DNA of 64,000 bases from Vibrio sp. Of7-15 (GTDB lineage: Bacteria; Pseudomonadota; Gammaproteobacteria; Enterobacterales; Vibrionaceae), in the NCBI RefSeq assembly GCF_022347565.1, contig NZ_JAKRGH010000001.1, positions 62,001 to 126,000 of the forward strand. Direction: 5' to 3'. Made by a program: the position numbers and the translations under genes. Positions 1-7,388 of this stretch are shown here, piece after piece (position 1 is the first letter of the stretch; each line of letters opens with the position of its first letter). The notes under the pieces were generated by a model that searched no databases, had not been told where the DNA came from, and saw nothing but the letters and a program-made list of their open reading frames with translations.

Positions 1-87
1 CAGGCATATACCACCAATGTTGTGATGATGAGCTTAGGTTTCATGTTGATGGGATATCAATTTATCGGCTTTATTATTCAGGGATGA
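1..87 (+). CDS. C-terminal end of a HupE/UreJ-like membrane protein (partial)
   Basis: An open frame enters from the left edge and stops at TGA 85-87. The 28 visible residues are hydrophobic and methionine/glycine-rich, like a last transmembrane helix. The next gene belongs to a family that I recall being encoded after HupE/UreJ-type metal permeases, which is the only reason for the name. Stop and next start overlap (ATGA), so the two are probably translationally coupled. Too little is visible for a firm call. Confidence 0.45.
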   Translation, partial: QAYTTNVVMMSLGFMLMGYQFIGFIIQG

Positions 88-728
88 GATCACTATTTAT
101 GTCAGAATTTAATAAGAAGGACTCTGGATCAGAGTTGCCAACCCCAAGTGCGATGCAGTTACTAAAATCAACGGCTATTGCTCTTGTAGTGGCGATCGTA
201 TTGTTGCTCACCGTTATCATTCCTGCTGAATATGGGGTTGATCCCACAGGAGTTGGGCGGATACTGGGCTTAAAAGAAATGGGGGAAATGAAAGCCGATT
301 TCGAACAAGAAAAGCATAAAGATCATCACGGCCATGAGGTGTCAAAAACAGACCAAAATGACCCCACTAAGAGTAGTGAGAGCTCTTTGATTGTTTATGA
401 TGAAGAAAAAGAAGAGGTGCTGAGTTTGGTGTTAGGCCCTAACCAATCAACAGAAGTGAAACTTGAAATGTTGGAAGGGAATAAAGTCTACTTTTATTGG
501 ACTGCCAATGGCTCGGCTTTGAACTACGACTTACATGGCGATCCTTATAATGCACCGACAGATTTCTATCATAGCTATGAAAAAGGCAAAGGTGTCGCTG
601 AGCAAAAAGGGGAACTTTATGCGGCATTTTCGGGGCTTCATGGTTGGTATTGGCGAAACAGAACTGAAGAGCCTGTGAAAGTCACATTGGAAGTGAAAGG
701 GCAATTTTTTGCGATTAAACAGTTGTAA
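84..728 (+). CDS. Single-pass membrane anchor protein with a His-rich linker
   Basis: 214 residues. A cytoplasmic N-terminus is followed by one strong transmembrane helix (about residues 28-48), a His/Asp-rich linker at about 75-90 (HKDHHGHE) and a soluble, probably periplasmic C-terminal domain with several Trp/Tyr residues. It matches the proteins annotated as transmembrane anchor protein that follow HupE/UreJ permease genes. The His-rich stretch suggests a link with metal (nickel, cobalt or zinc), which is inference. ATG 84 overlaps the upstream stop; ATG 99 is an alternative start, and neither has a clearly better ribosome site. It is the last gene of its operon; the next gene converges on it. 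Confidence 0.7.
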   Translation: MRSLFMSEFNKKDSGSELPTPSAMQLLKSTAIALVVAIVLLLTVIIPAEYGVDPTGVGRILGLKEMGEMKADFEQEKHKDHHGHEVSKTDQNDPTKSSESSLIVYDEEKEEVLSLVLGPNQSTEVKLEMLEGNKVYFYWTANGSALNYDLHGDPYNAPTDFYHSYEKGKGVAEQKGELYAAFSGLHGWYWRNRTEEPVKVTLEVKGQFFAIKQL

Positions 729-766
729 GGCTGTAATACTATTATAGGAAGACAAAAAGATTGCGT

Positions 767-1210
767 TTATGCCCGCTCATCTTTCGTTGATTCCATGACC
801 ATATGAGTGGTAATCGTTGCAATGTGAGGAAGCATTCCAAGGGTTTCGGAGTGAAATATTTTGTAGCTCTTTAAGTCTGTCGTTTCTACACGCAATAAGT
901 ATTCAAAACTGCCTGTTACGTTATGGCACTCAATCACTTCATGTGATAGAAAAATGGCCTCTTCAAACCTTTTTTGTGCTTCACTTGTATGTGTAGAAAG
1001 GCCAACTGTAACGTAGGCAACAAAACCACGGCCAAGCGCTTCGTGGTTTAAAACTGCACGATAGCCTTTAATGATCCCTTTATTTTCTAACTCTTGTACG
1101 CGGCGTAAACATGCGGATGCTGAGAGGCCTATTTTTTGTGCCAGTTCTGCATTTGTGATTTTTCCATTGCTGGTTAGTTCTTGCAATATTCTTTCGTTAT
1201 ACCTATCCAT
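767..1210 (-). CDS. Lrp/AsnC-family transcriptional regulator
   Basis: 147 residues, the usual family size. The N-terminal winged helix-turn-helix covers about 4-60 (NAELAQKIGLSASACLRRVQ contains the recognition helix) and the C-terminal RAM/AsnC effector-binding domain about 65-140. Such proteins act as dimers or octamers that sense an amino acid. It is divergent from the DUF2000 gene at 1333, with 122 bases between the starts, so it plausibly controls that gene and itself. The effector cannot be read from sequence. Confidence 0.92.
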   Translation of the reverse strand: MDRYNERILQELTSNGKITNAELAQKIGLSASACLRRVQELENKGIIKGYRAVLNHEALGRGFVAYVTVGLSTHTSEAQKRFEEAIFLSHEVIECHNVTGSFEYLLRVETTDLKSYKIFHSETLGMLPHIATITTHMVMESTKDERA

Positions 1211-1332
1211 ATGTCACTTTTGTTGTGCAATTAGCTTAATCAAAACAATATATGCAAGCACATTTCGTGTAAAGCTATATATAGTAGATTTAACAATCAC
1301 ATAAGTTATGCTTTAGCTAATAAGGTCAGTGA

Positions 1333-1764
1333 ATGAATAACCTACCAGATGAAACGAAAAAAAGATTTGTAGCGGTTTTGAATAAAAAAATGGATATTGG
1401 GCGTACAGTTAATGTTCTTGGCCACATTAGCGTTGGTTTGTCGAGTTTACTTGCACCTGATGATGCGGTTTACGTTGACTATGAGGATCAGAGTAATAAT
1501 CTACACCGCAATGTATCCCACTACCCATATATTGTTTTGAAAGCAGACAACTCCAATAAAATCCGGAAAGTGAGAGAAGAAGCGATTGAGAGAGGGATTA
1601 AATTTACTGTTTTTACTCATACCATGATTGAAGGCGGTTCAATGGTGCAGCAGTCTCTGACAAAAGAAACGCTGGAATCAGATCTGAATTACTTGGGGAT
1701 ATGCCTATTTGGTGAAACAGAAGTAATTCGAGAAATAACAAAGAAATTTAGTCTGTATAAATAG
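1333..1764 (+). CDS. DUF2000-family protein
   Basis: 143 residues, compact, without signal peptide or membrane segment. It resembles the DUF2000 family, small cytoplasmic proteins often encoded beside Lrp/AsnC regulators, as here. AAGG lies 7 bases before ATG 1333 and supports the start. The frame begins NNLPDETKKRFVAVLNKK and has the conserved MDIGRTVNVLGHI segment. Function is not established; coupling to the divergent regulator suggests a role in amino-acid response. Confidence 0.75.
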   Translation: MNNLPDETKKRFVAVLNKKMDIGRTVNVLGHISVGLSSLLAPDDAVYVDYEDQSNNLHRNVSHYPYIVLKADNSNKIRKVREEAIERGIKFTVFTHTMIEGGSMVQQSLTKETLESDLNYLGICLFGETEVIREITKKFSLYK

Positions 1765-1806
1765 TCTACCTATGCTTTTTAAGAGAGCAGGTAGAGCGGT
1801 TCGATT

Positions 1807-1832
1807 TCATCGCTAGTGTTGTCTAGCGATGA
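1807..1832. terminator. Perfect 10-bp hairpin between convergent genes
   Basis: TCATCGCTAG and CTAGCGATGA pair perfectly around the loop TGTTGT. It sits between the convergent ends of the DUF2000 gene and rbgA. The following T-run is weak on both strands, so it may be a bidirectional terminator or only a 3-prime stabilising hairpin. Confidence 0.45.
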
Positions 1833-1927
1833 TTTGAATTGACGACTCAGAAGCTAGCGGGAATACAAGAATGACACAGTTCCTTGTAAATCTCGATAGC
1901 CTCCTTTAGTCGTCACCTTAATTTCAA

Positions 1928-2872
1928 TTAACGCTTATTCCGTAGGTAGCGTTTACGGCGTTCTTCTTTTTTCTTGATTTGTTGCTCTAATTTCAATGCG
2001 GCTGCTTCTTCAACTTCAACCAGTTCTTTGGTGATCATCTCTGGCAGCTCTAGGGTAATTTGGCCCAATGTACCGTTACGAAGTTCATGCAGCAGAATTT
2101 CAGATGCTTTATGCAGATCCACTCGGCCACCAGCGCGTAAGCAACCACGTTTGCGACCAATGGCTTCCATCAGTTCTAAATCAGACTCTGGTAGCTCTTC
2201 CAACTGGTAACGCTCTTTTAAACGCTCTGGGTATTGTTTAGCTAAGAACTCTACCGTGTAAAACGCAACTTCATCGTATTCCATTGCCGTGTCTTTAACA
2301 GCGCCTGTTGCGGCTAAACGGAAACCACTGTGCGGGTTTTCAACTTTAGGCCATAAGATCCCAGGGGTATCCGAAAGGACAATACCATTTTGTAGATTAA
2401 TGCGTTGCTGACGGCGAGTCACGGCAGGTTGGTTACCCGTTACAGCAATGGTGCGTCCGGCTAGGGTGTTAATAATGGTAGACTTGCCTACATTAGGAAT
2501 GCCCATGATCATGGTACGAATGTTTTTGCCCATGTCTTCACGGTGTGGAGCCAGCTTACGGCACAGTTCCATGATCTTATGCACTTCGGCTGGGTTATCC
2601 GTTGTGATAGCCATTGCTTTAACACTTTGTTCTTTTTCAAAGTGTTCAATCCAAAGGTCGGTTAGCTCTGGATCAGACAGATCGCGTTTATTAAGCACTT
2701 TTACACAAGGCTTATCACCACGAATGGATGAGATAAGAGGGTTTTCACTACTGAAAGGAATACGCGCATCCAAAACTTCAATGATGACATCAATTTTAGG
2801 CACGACTTCTTCGATTTCTTTTCGTGCCTTGTGCATGTGGCCAGGGAACCATTGAATTGAACTGTTAACCAT
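1928..2872 (-). CDS. ylqF: Ribosome biogenesis GTPase RbgA/YlqF
   Basis: 314 residues, normal for the family. The GTPase motifs are circularly permuted: G4 (LNKRDLSD, about residue 60) precedes G1 (MGIPNVGKST, about 123) and G3 (SDTPGILWP, about 167). The N-terminus carries the typical IQWFPGHMHKARKEI start. The protein assists late assembly of the large ribosomal subunit. The C-terminal helical domain ends in a Lys/Arg-rich tail (KKKEERRKRYLRNKR), suited to rRNA binding. It stands alone, 244 bases from the divergent LysR gene, and that gap shows nothing recognisable. Confidence 0.93.
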   Translation of the reverse strand: MVNSSIQWFPGHMHKARKEIEEVVPKIDVIIEVLDARIPFSSENPLISSIRGDKPCVKVLNKRDLSDPELTDLWIEHFEKEQSVKAMAITTDNPAEVHKIMELCRKLAPHREDMGKNIRTMIMGIPNVGKSTIINTLAGRTIAVTGNQPAVTRRQQRINLQNGIVLSDTPGILWPKVENPHSGFRLAATGAVKDTAMEYDEVAFYTVEFLAKQYPERLKERYQLEELPESDLELMEAIGRKRGCLRAGGRVDLHKASEILLHELRNGTLGQITLELPEMITKELVEVEEAAALKLEQQIKKKEERRKRYLRNKR

Positions 2873-3116
2873 TTGAAAAATAACCTTTTATTTTGCTGTT
2901 CGCTCTTGGCAGGATACTAACTATGTGTTTTACGTTATCGGCATAGAAAGTAAGAGCGTGAGTATGTTGTTAATATATCATTTTCGGCTTCGGTCTGATA
3001 CTGCACTCTTTTTCTAAAGTATTTGTTATTGTCGTCGCCTTGGGGGTGAAAAATAAATCTTCCCCCTATATCTGGCGTTTGGCTACCTTGAGCATTATAT
3101 TAATTCCCAAATTTCA

Positions 3117-3977
3117 ATGATGGATGATGCTGTGTTACTTGAAGGGATTGAAACATTACTGGTACTTGCTAAAGAAGGCACCATGAGTAAAGCGGGAAGC
3201 CGTTTATACATTAGCCAGTCTGCGGTGAGTAAACGTATTGCGAATCTTGAAAAGCGAATGGGGAAAAAATTAATTGAACCTGTAGGGCGTTACATTAAGT
3301 TAACGGCGGAAGCACAGATATTGATTGACAATGTTGGCCCTAGCTTTAGCGAAATCAAAGGGCTGATCTTTGAACAGCAAGCTGTTGAAGATCACACGAT
3401 GATTTCTCTTGCGTGTTCAGAAACCTTAGTGGCAGGGTATTTAGGTGAGCTTATGGGTAAGTATATTCATTATGACAAATACCTTTCGATTACCACGCAC
3501 CACACGCCTGTTATTGTCGAGCGAGTCCAATCTGGTGAAGCGACAATAGGGTTTTGTGCTGGCCATTTACCACCACAACATGGATTGGCAATTCAGCACC
3601 TGTTTGATGAGCAATTTTCTGTGGTAAGCAAAGCTCCATTGATTACCCAGCCGACAGGTTTGCTCACTAATGATTTAAAAAATCCCGCTAATACTTATCA
3701 AGCAGGTGTGCTGCAAAAGGCAGGTATCTCTCGATTAATGGAAATGGACTCATATACGGCCACGGCTCAATTAGCCCTTGGAGGGATGGCCCCAGCCCTT
3801 GTACCTATGTCAATTATTAAAACTTTGGCTATTTCGGAGCAGTATTGCCACCATTTTGACTTTTTAGATGAACTGACCCGTCCCGTGCATTTATGCTATC
3901 GCCGAAATAGTTATAAATCAGAGCGGGTCAGGCACCTTATTGAAACCATTGCGGATGTTGTTCCCACAATAGCTTAG
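3117..3977 (+). CDS. LysR-family transcriptional regulator
   Basis: 286 residues. N-terminal helix-turn-helix at about 8-65 (SKAGSRLYISQSAVSKRIANL) with the linker helix after it, then a LysR substrate-binding domain to the end. Two ATG codons in tandem (3117 and 3120) are possible starts. Its 3-prime end overlaps the end of the convergent TSUP permease gene by 41 bases, so the two stop regions share sequence. The neighbouring permease is the obvious candidate target, but no operator was identified. Confidence 0.9.
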   Translation: MMDDAVLLEGIETLLVLAKEGTMSKAGSRLYISQSAVSKRIANLEKRMGKKLIEPVGRYIKLTAEAQILIDNVGPSFSEIKGLIFEQQAVEDHTMISLACSETLVAGYLGELMGKYIHYDKYLSITTHHTPVIVERVQSGEATIGFCAGHLPPQHGLAIQHLFDEQFSVVSKAPLITQPTGLLTNDLKNPANTYQAGVLQKAGISRLMEMDSYTATAQLALGGMAPALVPMSIIKTLAISEQYCHHFDFLDELTRPVHLCYRRNSYKSERVRHLIETIADVVPTIA

Positions 3978-4719
3978 CTGCCATTAACATCGAGATGGTG
4001 ACGACCATAGGGCGAATGAGCTTTCTGCCTTTTGTGACAACGACTTTTGCTCCCATGCGTGCGCCAAAGAAACCACCCACCGCCATGACTAGGCCAAGCT
4101 CCCAAATTGGCAAACCAGCCAGAATAAAAAAGAGCAGGGCCGCAAAGTTAGAGGTGAAATTGAGCACCTTAGTTCGCGCGGTGGCTTCTATAATGCCAAG
4201 TTGTGCGATTGCCACAAAACAAATGGTGAATAACGAGCCAGTTCCTGGGCCAAAAAAGCCATCGTAAAACCCGATGCCTGTACCGACGCTTAAGGCAAAC
4301 ATGTTTTCAGGCAGTTTGGGTGTTCCACCGCCTGTGCCAGCTTGCGGAGCGAGCAAAAAGTACAGAGAAATACACACTAACAGAGCTGGAATAATACTGG
4401 TGAGTAATCCCGCATCAATGGTTTGCACTAATTCGGCCCCTAATGCGGCCCCTATAAAGGTACATGTAATGGCTACTTTCATCTCTTTTAGGTTAACAAT
4501 GCCATTACGCACGAAATACCATGAGGCAGAAAAGCTGCCAAACGAGCTTTGTAGCTTGTTGGTCGCCAGTGCCTGAGTGGGTGACACGCCTGCGGCCAAT
4601 AGGGCAGGAACAGTAAGCAGCCCTCCGCCACCCGCAATGGCATCAATAAAACCGGCTAATCCTGCAACGAGGAAAAGCAGCGCAAAAACATCAAAAGAGA
4701 ATTCCATTGGTAAGCTCAT
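3937..4719 (-). CDS. TSUP (TauE/SafE) family permease
   Basis: 260 residues with about eight hydrophobic helices and the family hallmark near the N-terminus, a glycine-rich GFIDAIAGGGGLLTVPALL segment. A second, internal Gly-rich repeat appears near 150 (GFYDGFFGPGTGSLF), as expected for this inverted-repeat fold. Members export or import sulfite, sulfoacetate, taurine-derived or other organosulfur anions across the inner membrane; the substrate here is unknown. It converges with, and overlaps, the LysR gene. Confidence 0.9.
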   Translation of the reverse strand: MSLPMEFSFDVFALLFLVAGLAGFIDAIAGGGGLLTVPALLAAGVSPTQALATNKLQSSFGSFSASWYFVRNGIVNLKEMKVAITCTFIGAALGAELVQTIDAGLLTSIIPALLVCISLYFLLAPQAGTGGGTPKLPENMFALSVGTGIGFYDGFFGPGTGSLFTICFVAIAQLGIIEATARTKVLNFTSNFAALLFFILAGLPIWELGLVMAVGGFFGARMGAKVVVTKGRKLIRPMVVTISMLMAAKLLWEQHPQWFQ

Positions 4720-4860
4720 TTACAGCATGAGAAAAGATAGGCAGGAAATTATCATTGCTAGAGGCTTGGAAAAAGTGAAAGAAACGACAGGGATCTATTC
4801 CTTTTTGGAATTAATATGAAAAATAAGTGGTTAAAACAGAAGAGTGACTATTGGGAGATT

Positions 4861-5652
4861 TCATAAGGATCTTATTGAAGGCGAATGAGGTAGCTTATCC
4901 GGCATGCCGAAATAGTAGCCTTGAAAATAGTCAATATCGAGTTGTTTAACGGCGTTGAGTTGTTCTTTGGTTTCAATGCCTTCAATGATGGTTTTGGCTT
5001 GTATGGTTTTTGCCAGCTTAATGGCAGAAAGAAGTGGTTCGGTATCTCCACTTTCGTATTTAAGCAGTAAAGTACGATCCATTTTTAAAATATCGGGAGA
5101 CAGTCGACTGACACGCGCTTCACAAGAAGCATCCATACCATAATCATCAATGGCGATTTTAAAGCCCCTTTGCTTCATGTCTTCTACTGCTTGTTTGAGT
5201 TTAGACTCGTGTAGGCAAAAGTGTTCTACGATCTCAAGGATAATGTTGTTAGGTAATAAGCCTAACTCAATCAGTCGGTTGGCAAGCAATCGGTTATTGA
5301 ATGGGTGGTGTAACGAGAGATTGGCCGCTTCAGGTAATACGTTTAAAAATAGTTTTTGATTGCAAGAGTAGGGCGCAAAATTTCGAATGTGTATGGTTCG
5401 GCTGAGCCTTTCTACGTTGAGTTTATGTTCAAAAGAGTAATTATCGGATTGAAAAAACACATTCGGAGGAATGGTGATACCGTTTTTATCGGTCAATCTT
5501 AGTAAGGCTTCAAAGCCAATGATGGTTTCATTATTATCTAGAATTGGTTGATAGACACTGGTGAGAGCGATGTCGTGGTAAATGGCGGTATATTCACCAC
5601 TGTCAGATTGGTGTAGGTACGTTTCAAAACCTTCGCGTGATTGTAATAGCAT
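4861..5652 (-). CDS. Stand-alone EAL-domain c-di-GMP phosphodiesterase
   Basis: About 263 residues from ATG 5652 (a TTG at 5691 would add 13). Essentially only an EAL domain: EALLRL, the LNV metal-ligand region, LEIVEH, IAIDDYG, LKMDR and IEGIE are all present, so metal ligands and the catalytic glutamate look intact. There is no GGDEF, sensory or membrane segment. It should hydrolyse c-di-GMP to pGpG in the cytoplasm. It lies beside a PilZ gene on the same strand, 62 bases apart, so source control and effector may be co-regulated. ATG 5652 has no good ribosome site, and a perfect inverted repeat lies directly before it. Confidence 0.85.
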   Translation of the reverse strand: MLLQSREGFETYLHQSDSGEYTAIYHDIALTSVYQPILDNNETIIGFEALLRLTDKNGITIPPNVFFQSDNYSFEHKLNVERLSRTIHIRNFAPYSCNQKLFLNVLPEAANLSLHHPFNNRLLANRLIELGLLPNNIILEIVEHFCLHESKLKQAVEDMKQRGFKIAIDDYGMDASCEARVSRLSPDILKMDRTLLLKYESGDTEPLLSAIKLAKTIQAKTIIEGIETKEQLNAVKQLDIDYFQGYYFGMPDKLPHSPSIRSL

Positions 5653-5661
5653 AGGGTGATG

Positions 5662-5687
5662 GTACCTTGTTGATGTTAACAAGGTAC
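5662..5687. promoter_or_regulatory. Perfect 10-bp inverted repeat upstream of the EAL gene
   Basis: GTACCTTGTT and AACAAGGTAC are perfect inverted arms around the 6-base spacer GATGTT, ten bases before ATG 5652. It could be a repressor operator near the start of transcription or a hairpin in the mRNA leader next to the start codon. There is no T-run, so it is not an intrinsic terminator. Confidence 0.45.
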
Positions 5688-5753
5688 ACAATAATTGAGT
5701 TTTTGGTATTAGGAAGTGTAAAAGTGGGAAAGTGCGTACGAAGTCAAAGAACT

Positions 5754-6455
5754 TTACTCAGTTTCTTCGCTTGAAAAAATAAGCGAGGAAGATTCAAATA
5801 AGCAGTGTTGGTAAACAGCTTTTTTTAGATCTACCTGAGCTGGATCTTCGTTACCATTAAATTGAATACCTAAATGGTAATTGCCTTCTTTGTCTGTCAC
5901 GCTCATGATGGCGCCTGAGATGGTACCTTCAATATTACTGTCAGGCAGTAGCGACAGAGAGATCTTATCTTCGTTTGCGCAAGGTAGTGGTTCAACGGAT
6001 AGCTCTAAGCAACATCCAGATAATGAATAATCCAGCATTTTCCCGGTTAAATGTTTACCATTTACCTCTATTTTTACCGCAAGGTTAGCATCGATCCTAG
6101 GGTGTGAGCGAACTTTACGCTTGGCCATGCTTTTTGGCATTTCAATACACAGCATTTTAGTTGGTCGATATACAATAGACTCGACTTTGGCTTTGAATGC
6201 GACGATATCACGAAAGCTGGAATCCGTAATGGCTCTAATAATAAGTTCTGCGTTTTCTAAAAAGATTTTATCAAACTCACGATCATTACTAACCGGATAA
6301 TCTATTAGGATAAATTCGTCTTTTTTGTAACCAATTAAATACGAAGTAGCTTGAGATTTAACACCATTAGGGCAATTTACTTCCACTAAAACTCGCATGC
6401 CAACATGCATGAGTTTTAAAATTTCTTCGTTACTTTCTAGAACTACAGCTGTCAT
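5754..6455 (-). CDS. YcgR-like PilZ-domain c-di-GMP effector
   Basis: 233 residues with a YcgR-type N-terminal domain (about 1-115) and a C-terminal PilZ domain (about 118-225). The c-di-GMP motifs are complete: RSHPR fits RxxxR and DYSLSG fits D/NxSxxG, with the arginines upstream. YcgR proteins slow the flagellar motor or act as generic effectors. No signal peptide. It precedes the EAL phosphodiesterase gene on the same strand. Confidence 0.88.
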   Translation of the reverse strand: MTAVVLESNEEILKLMHVGMRVLVEVNCPNGVKSQATSYLIGYKKDEFILIDYPVSNDREFDKIFLENAELIIRAITDSSFRDIVAFKAKVESIVYRPTKMLCIEMPKSMAKRKVRSHPRIDANLAVKIEVNGKHLTGKMLDYSLSGCCLELSVEPLPCANEDKISLSLLPDSNIEGTISGAIMSVTDKEGNYHLGIQFNGNEDPAQVDLKKAVYQHCLFESSSLIFSSEETE

Positions 6456-6848
6456 ATCTACTTCATATCATTGTTAGTAAGCAGATTGTATATTAAGCAT
6501 GATGGGAATCAATCAATTACAGAGTTAACTTTGAAATATCTTGCGACTCTTTGATGGTCAGCCCAAAGTTTGTTTTATCTGCTGGTCACAATTTCCCCTT
6601 ATCCATAAATTTAGTCGAAATATGTCAAACTTGATGCCGATCTTAGTGTCTTTTTTCTTAATTGACATTGGGTTAGGTTAATAACAATCTGTATGTTTTA
6701 CAGCCTATTAAACAAGAAGTGTATTGGCTATTTTTTCTTTTTATGGGGAAGTACGAGTATTTTACGTTATTCTCTGAAGTTATGAGTTTAGCTTAAAATA
6801 AGAATTTGTTGTGAAGAGTGAGTGCTGGCGTTCAGAAGAGTGGCAGGT
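6456..6848. other. Gene-free stretch, nothing recognised
   Basis: A+T-rich intergenic DNA between the PilZ gene start and the terminator of the 43-codon ORF. I see no convincing ORF with a ribosome site, RNA gene or repeat. It presumably holds the promoter of the PilZ gene. Confidence 0.5.
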
Positions 6849-6875
6849 AAAAGAGAGCAAACGTCGCTCTCTTTA
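6848..6875 (-). terminator. Intrinsic terminator after the 43-codon ORF
   Basis: Read on the minus strand, a 9-bp perfect stem (AAAGAGAGC with GCTCTCTTT, loop 7 bases) ends in a short T-run (TTTT). It lies about 50 bases after the stop of the small acidic ORF, which supports that ORF as a real transcription unit. Confidence 0.65.
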
Positions 6876-6926
6876 AAGTAAGTAGGTTAATCAGTTGTTT
6901 GTTATGTGATTAAAGGCATAAGTGAT

Positions 6927-7058
6927 CTAATCGTCACTGGTGAAAACAACAATGTCCTGATTATCAAGTTCATGCTCATCGGAAAATAAGCTATCTGGTG
7001 AAGCAACCATAATCTCATCGTCGGTTGGAACGACAAAGCTAGGTGTTAGTAAGTCCAT
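6927..7058 (-). CDS. Small very acidic protein (43 aa), hypothetical
   Basis: ATG at 7058, TAG at 6927-6929. A strong ribosome site (AGGGTGG) sits 7-8 bases before the ATG, and an intrinsic terminator follows the stop. The product starts MDLLTPSFVVPTDDE and ends VVFTSDD. It has twelve Asp/Glu, one His and no Lys or Arg. No signal peptide or membrane helix. It is divergent from nrdD, with about 330 bases between the starts. I do not recognise the family. The composition would suit a DNA-mimic, an anti-activator or a metal-binding peptide, but nothing shows which. Confidence 0.6.
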   Translation of the reverse strand: MDLLTPSFVVPTDDEIMVASPDSLFSDEHELDNQDIVVFTSDD

Positions 7059-7267
7059 ATAAAATCCACCCTATTGATTACAATATTCCGTTGTACTGGT
7101 TTCAATGATGAAGTGAAACTTCCTCGTGCAGAACTTTGAGCAACTGCACAAAAAAAACGTTTGTTTATAACAGTTTTATCTTTTATATCCTGGTTGGTGG
7201 TGTTTGTTTCTTTGGATGAGAAACACGGCCCATTGTCGTTTATTGCTGACTCAGGGGCGATGAAATA

Positions 7268-7281
7268 CTGATCTGGATCAA
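7268..7281. promoter_or_regulatory. FNR-type site upstream of nrdD
   Basis: CTGATCTGGATCAA matches the FNR consensus TTGAT-N4-ATCAA at nine of ten defined bases. It lies about 110 bases before the nrdD start. An oxygen-responsive activator here fits a strictly anaerobic enzyme. The small ORF diverges from the same region and could share this control. Confidence 0.6.
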
Positions 7282-7309
7282 AGTATTATTTTCTTAAATC
7301 TCGCCTAAT

Positions 7310-7357
7310 ACCCCACATCTTGTGTCTTGTTTGTATTTTAAGTGCATTATTTAGTGT
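7310..7357. promoter_or_regulatory. Candidate tandem NrdR boxes upstream of nrdD
   Basis: Two 16-base sites, 7310-7325 (ending CTTGTGT) and 7342-7357 (ending TTTAGTGT), resemble the NrdR consensus ACACWATATATWGTGT at about 12 and 11 positions. They start 32 bases apart, three helical turns, the spacing known for paired NrdR boxes. NrdR represses ribonucleotide reductase operons when ATP/dATP is bound. Each box alone is weak; the spacing and location make the pair plausible. Confidence 0.5.
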
Positions 7358-7388
7358 TTTTGTGACACGGTAATGACAAGGAGTGATT

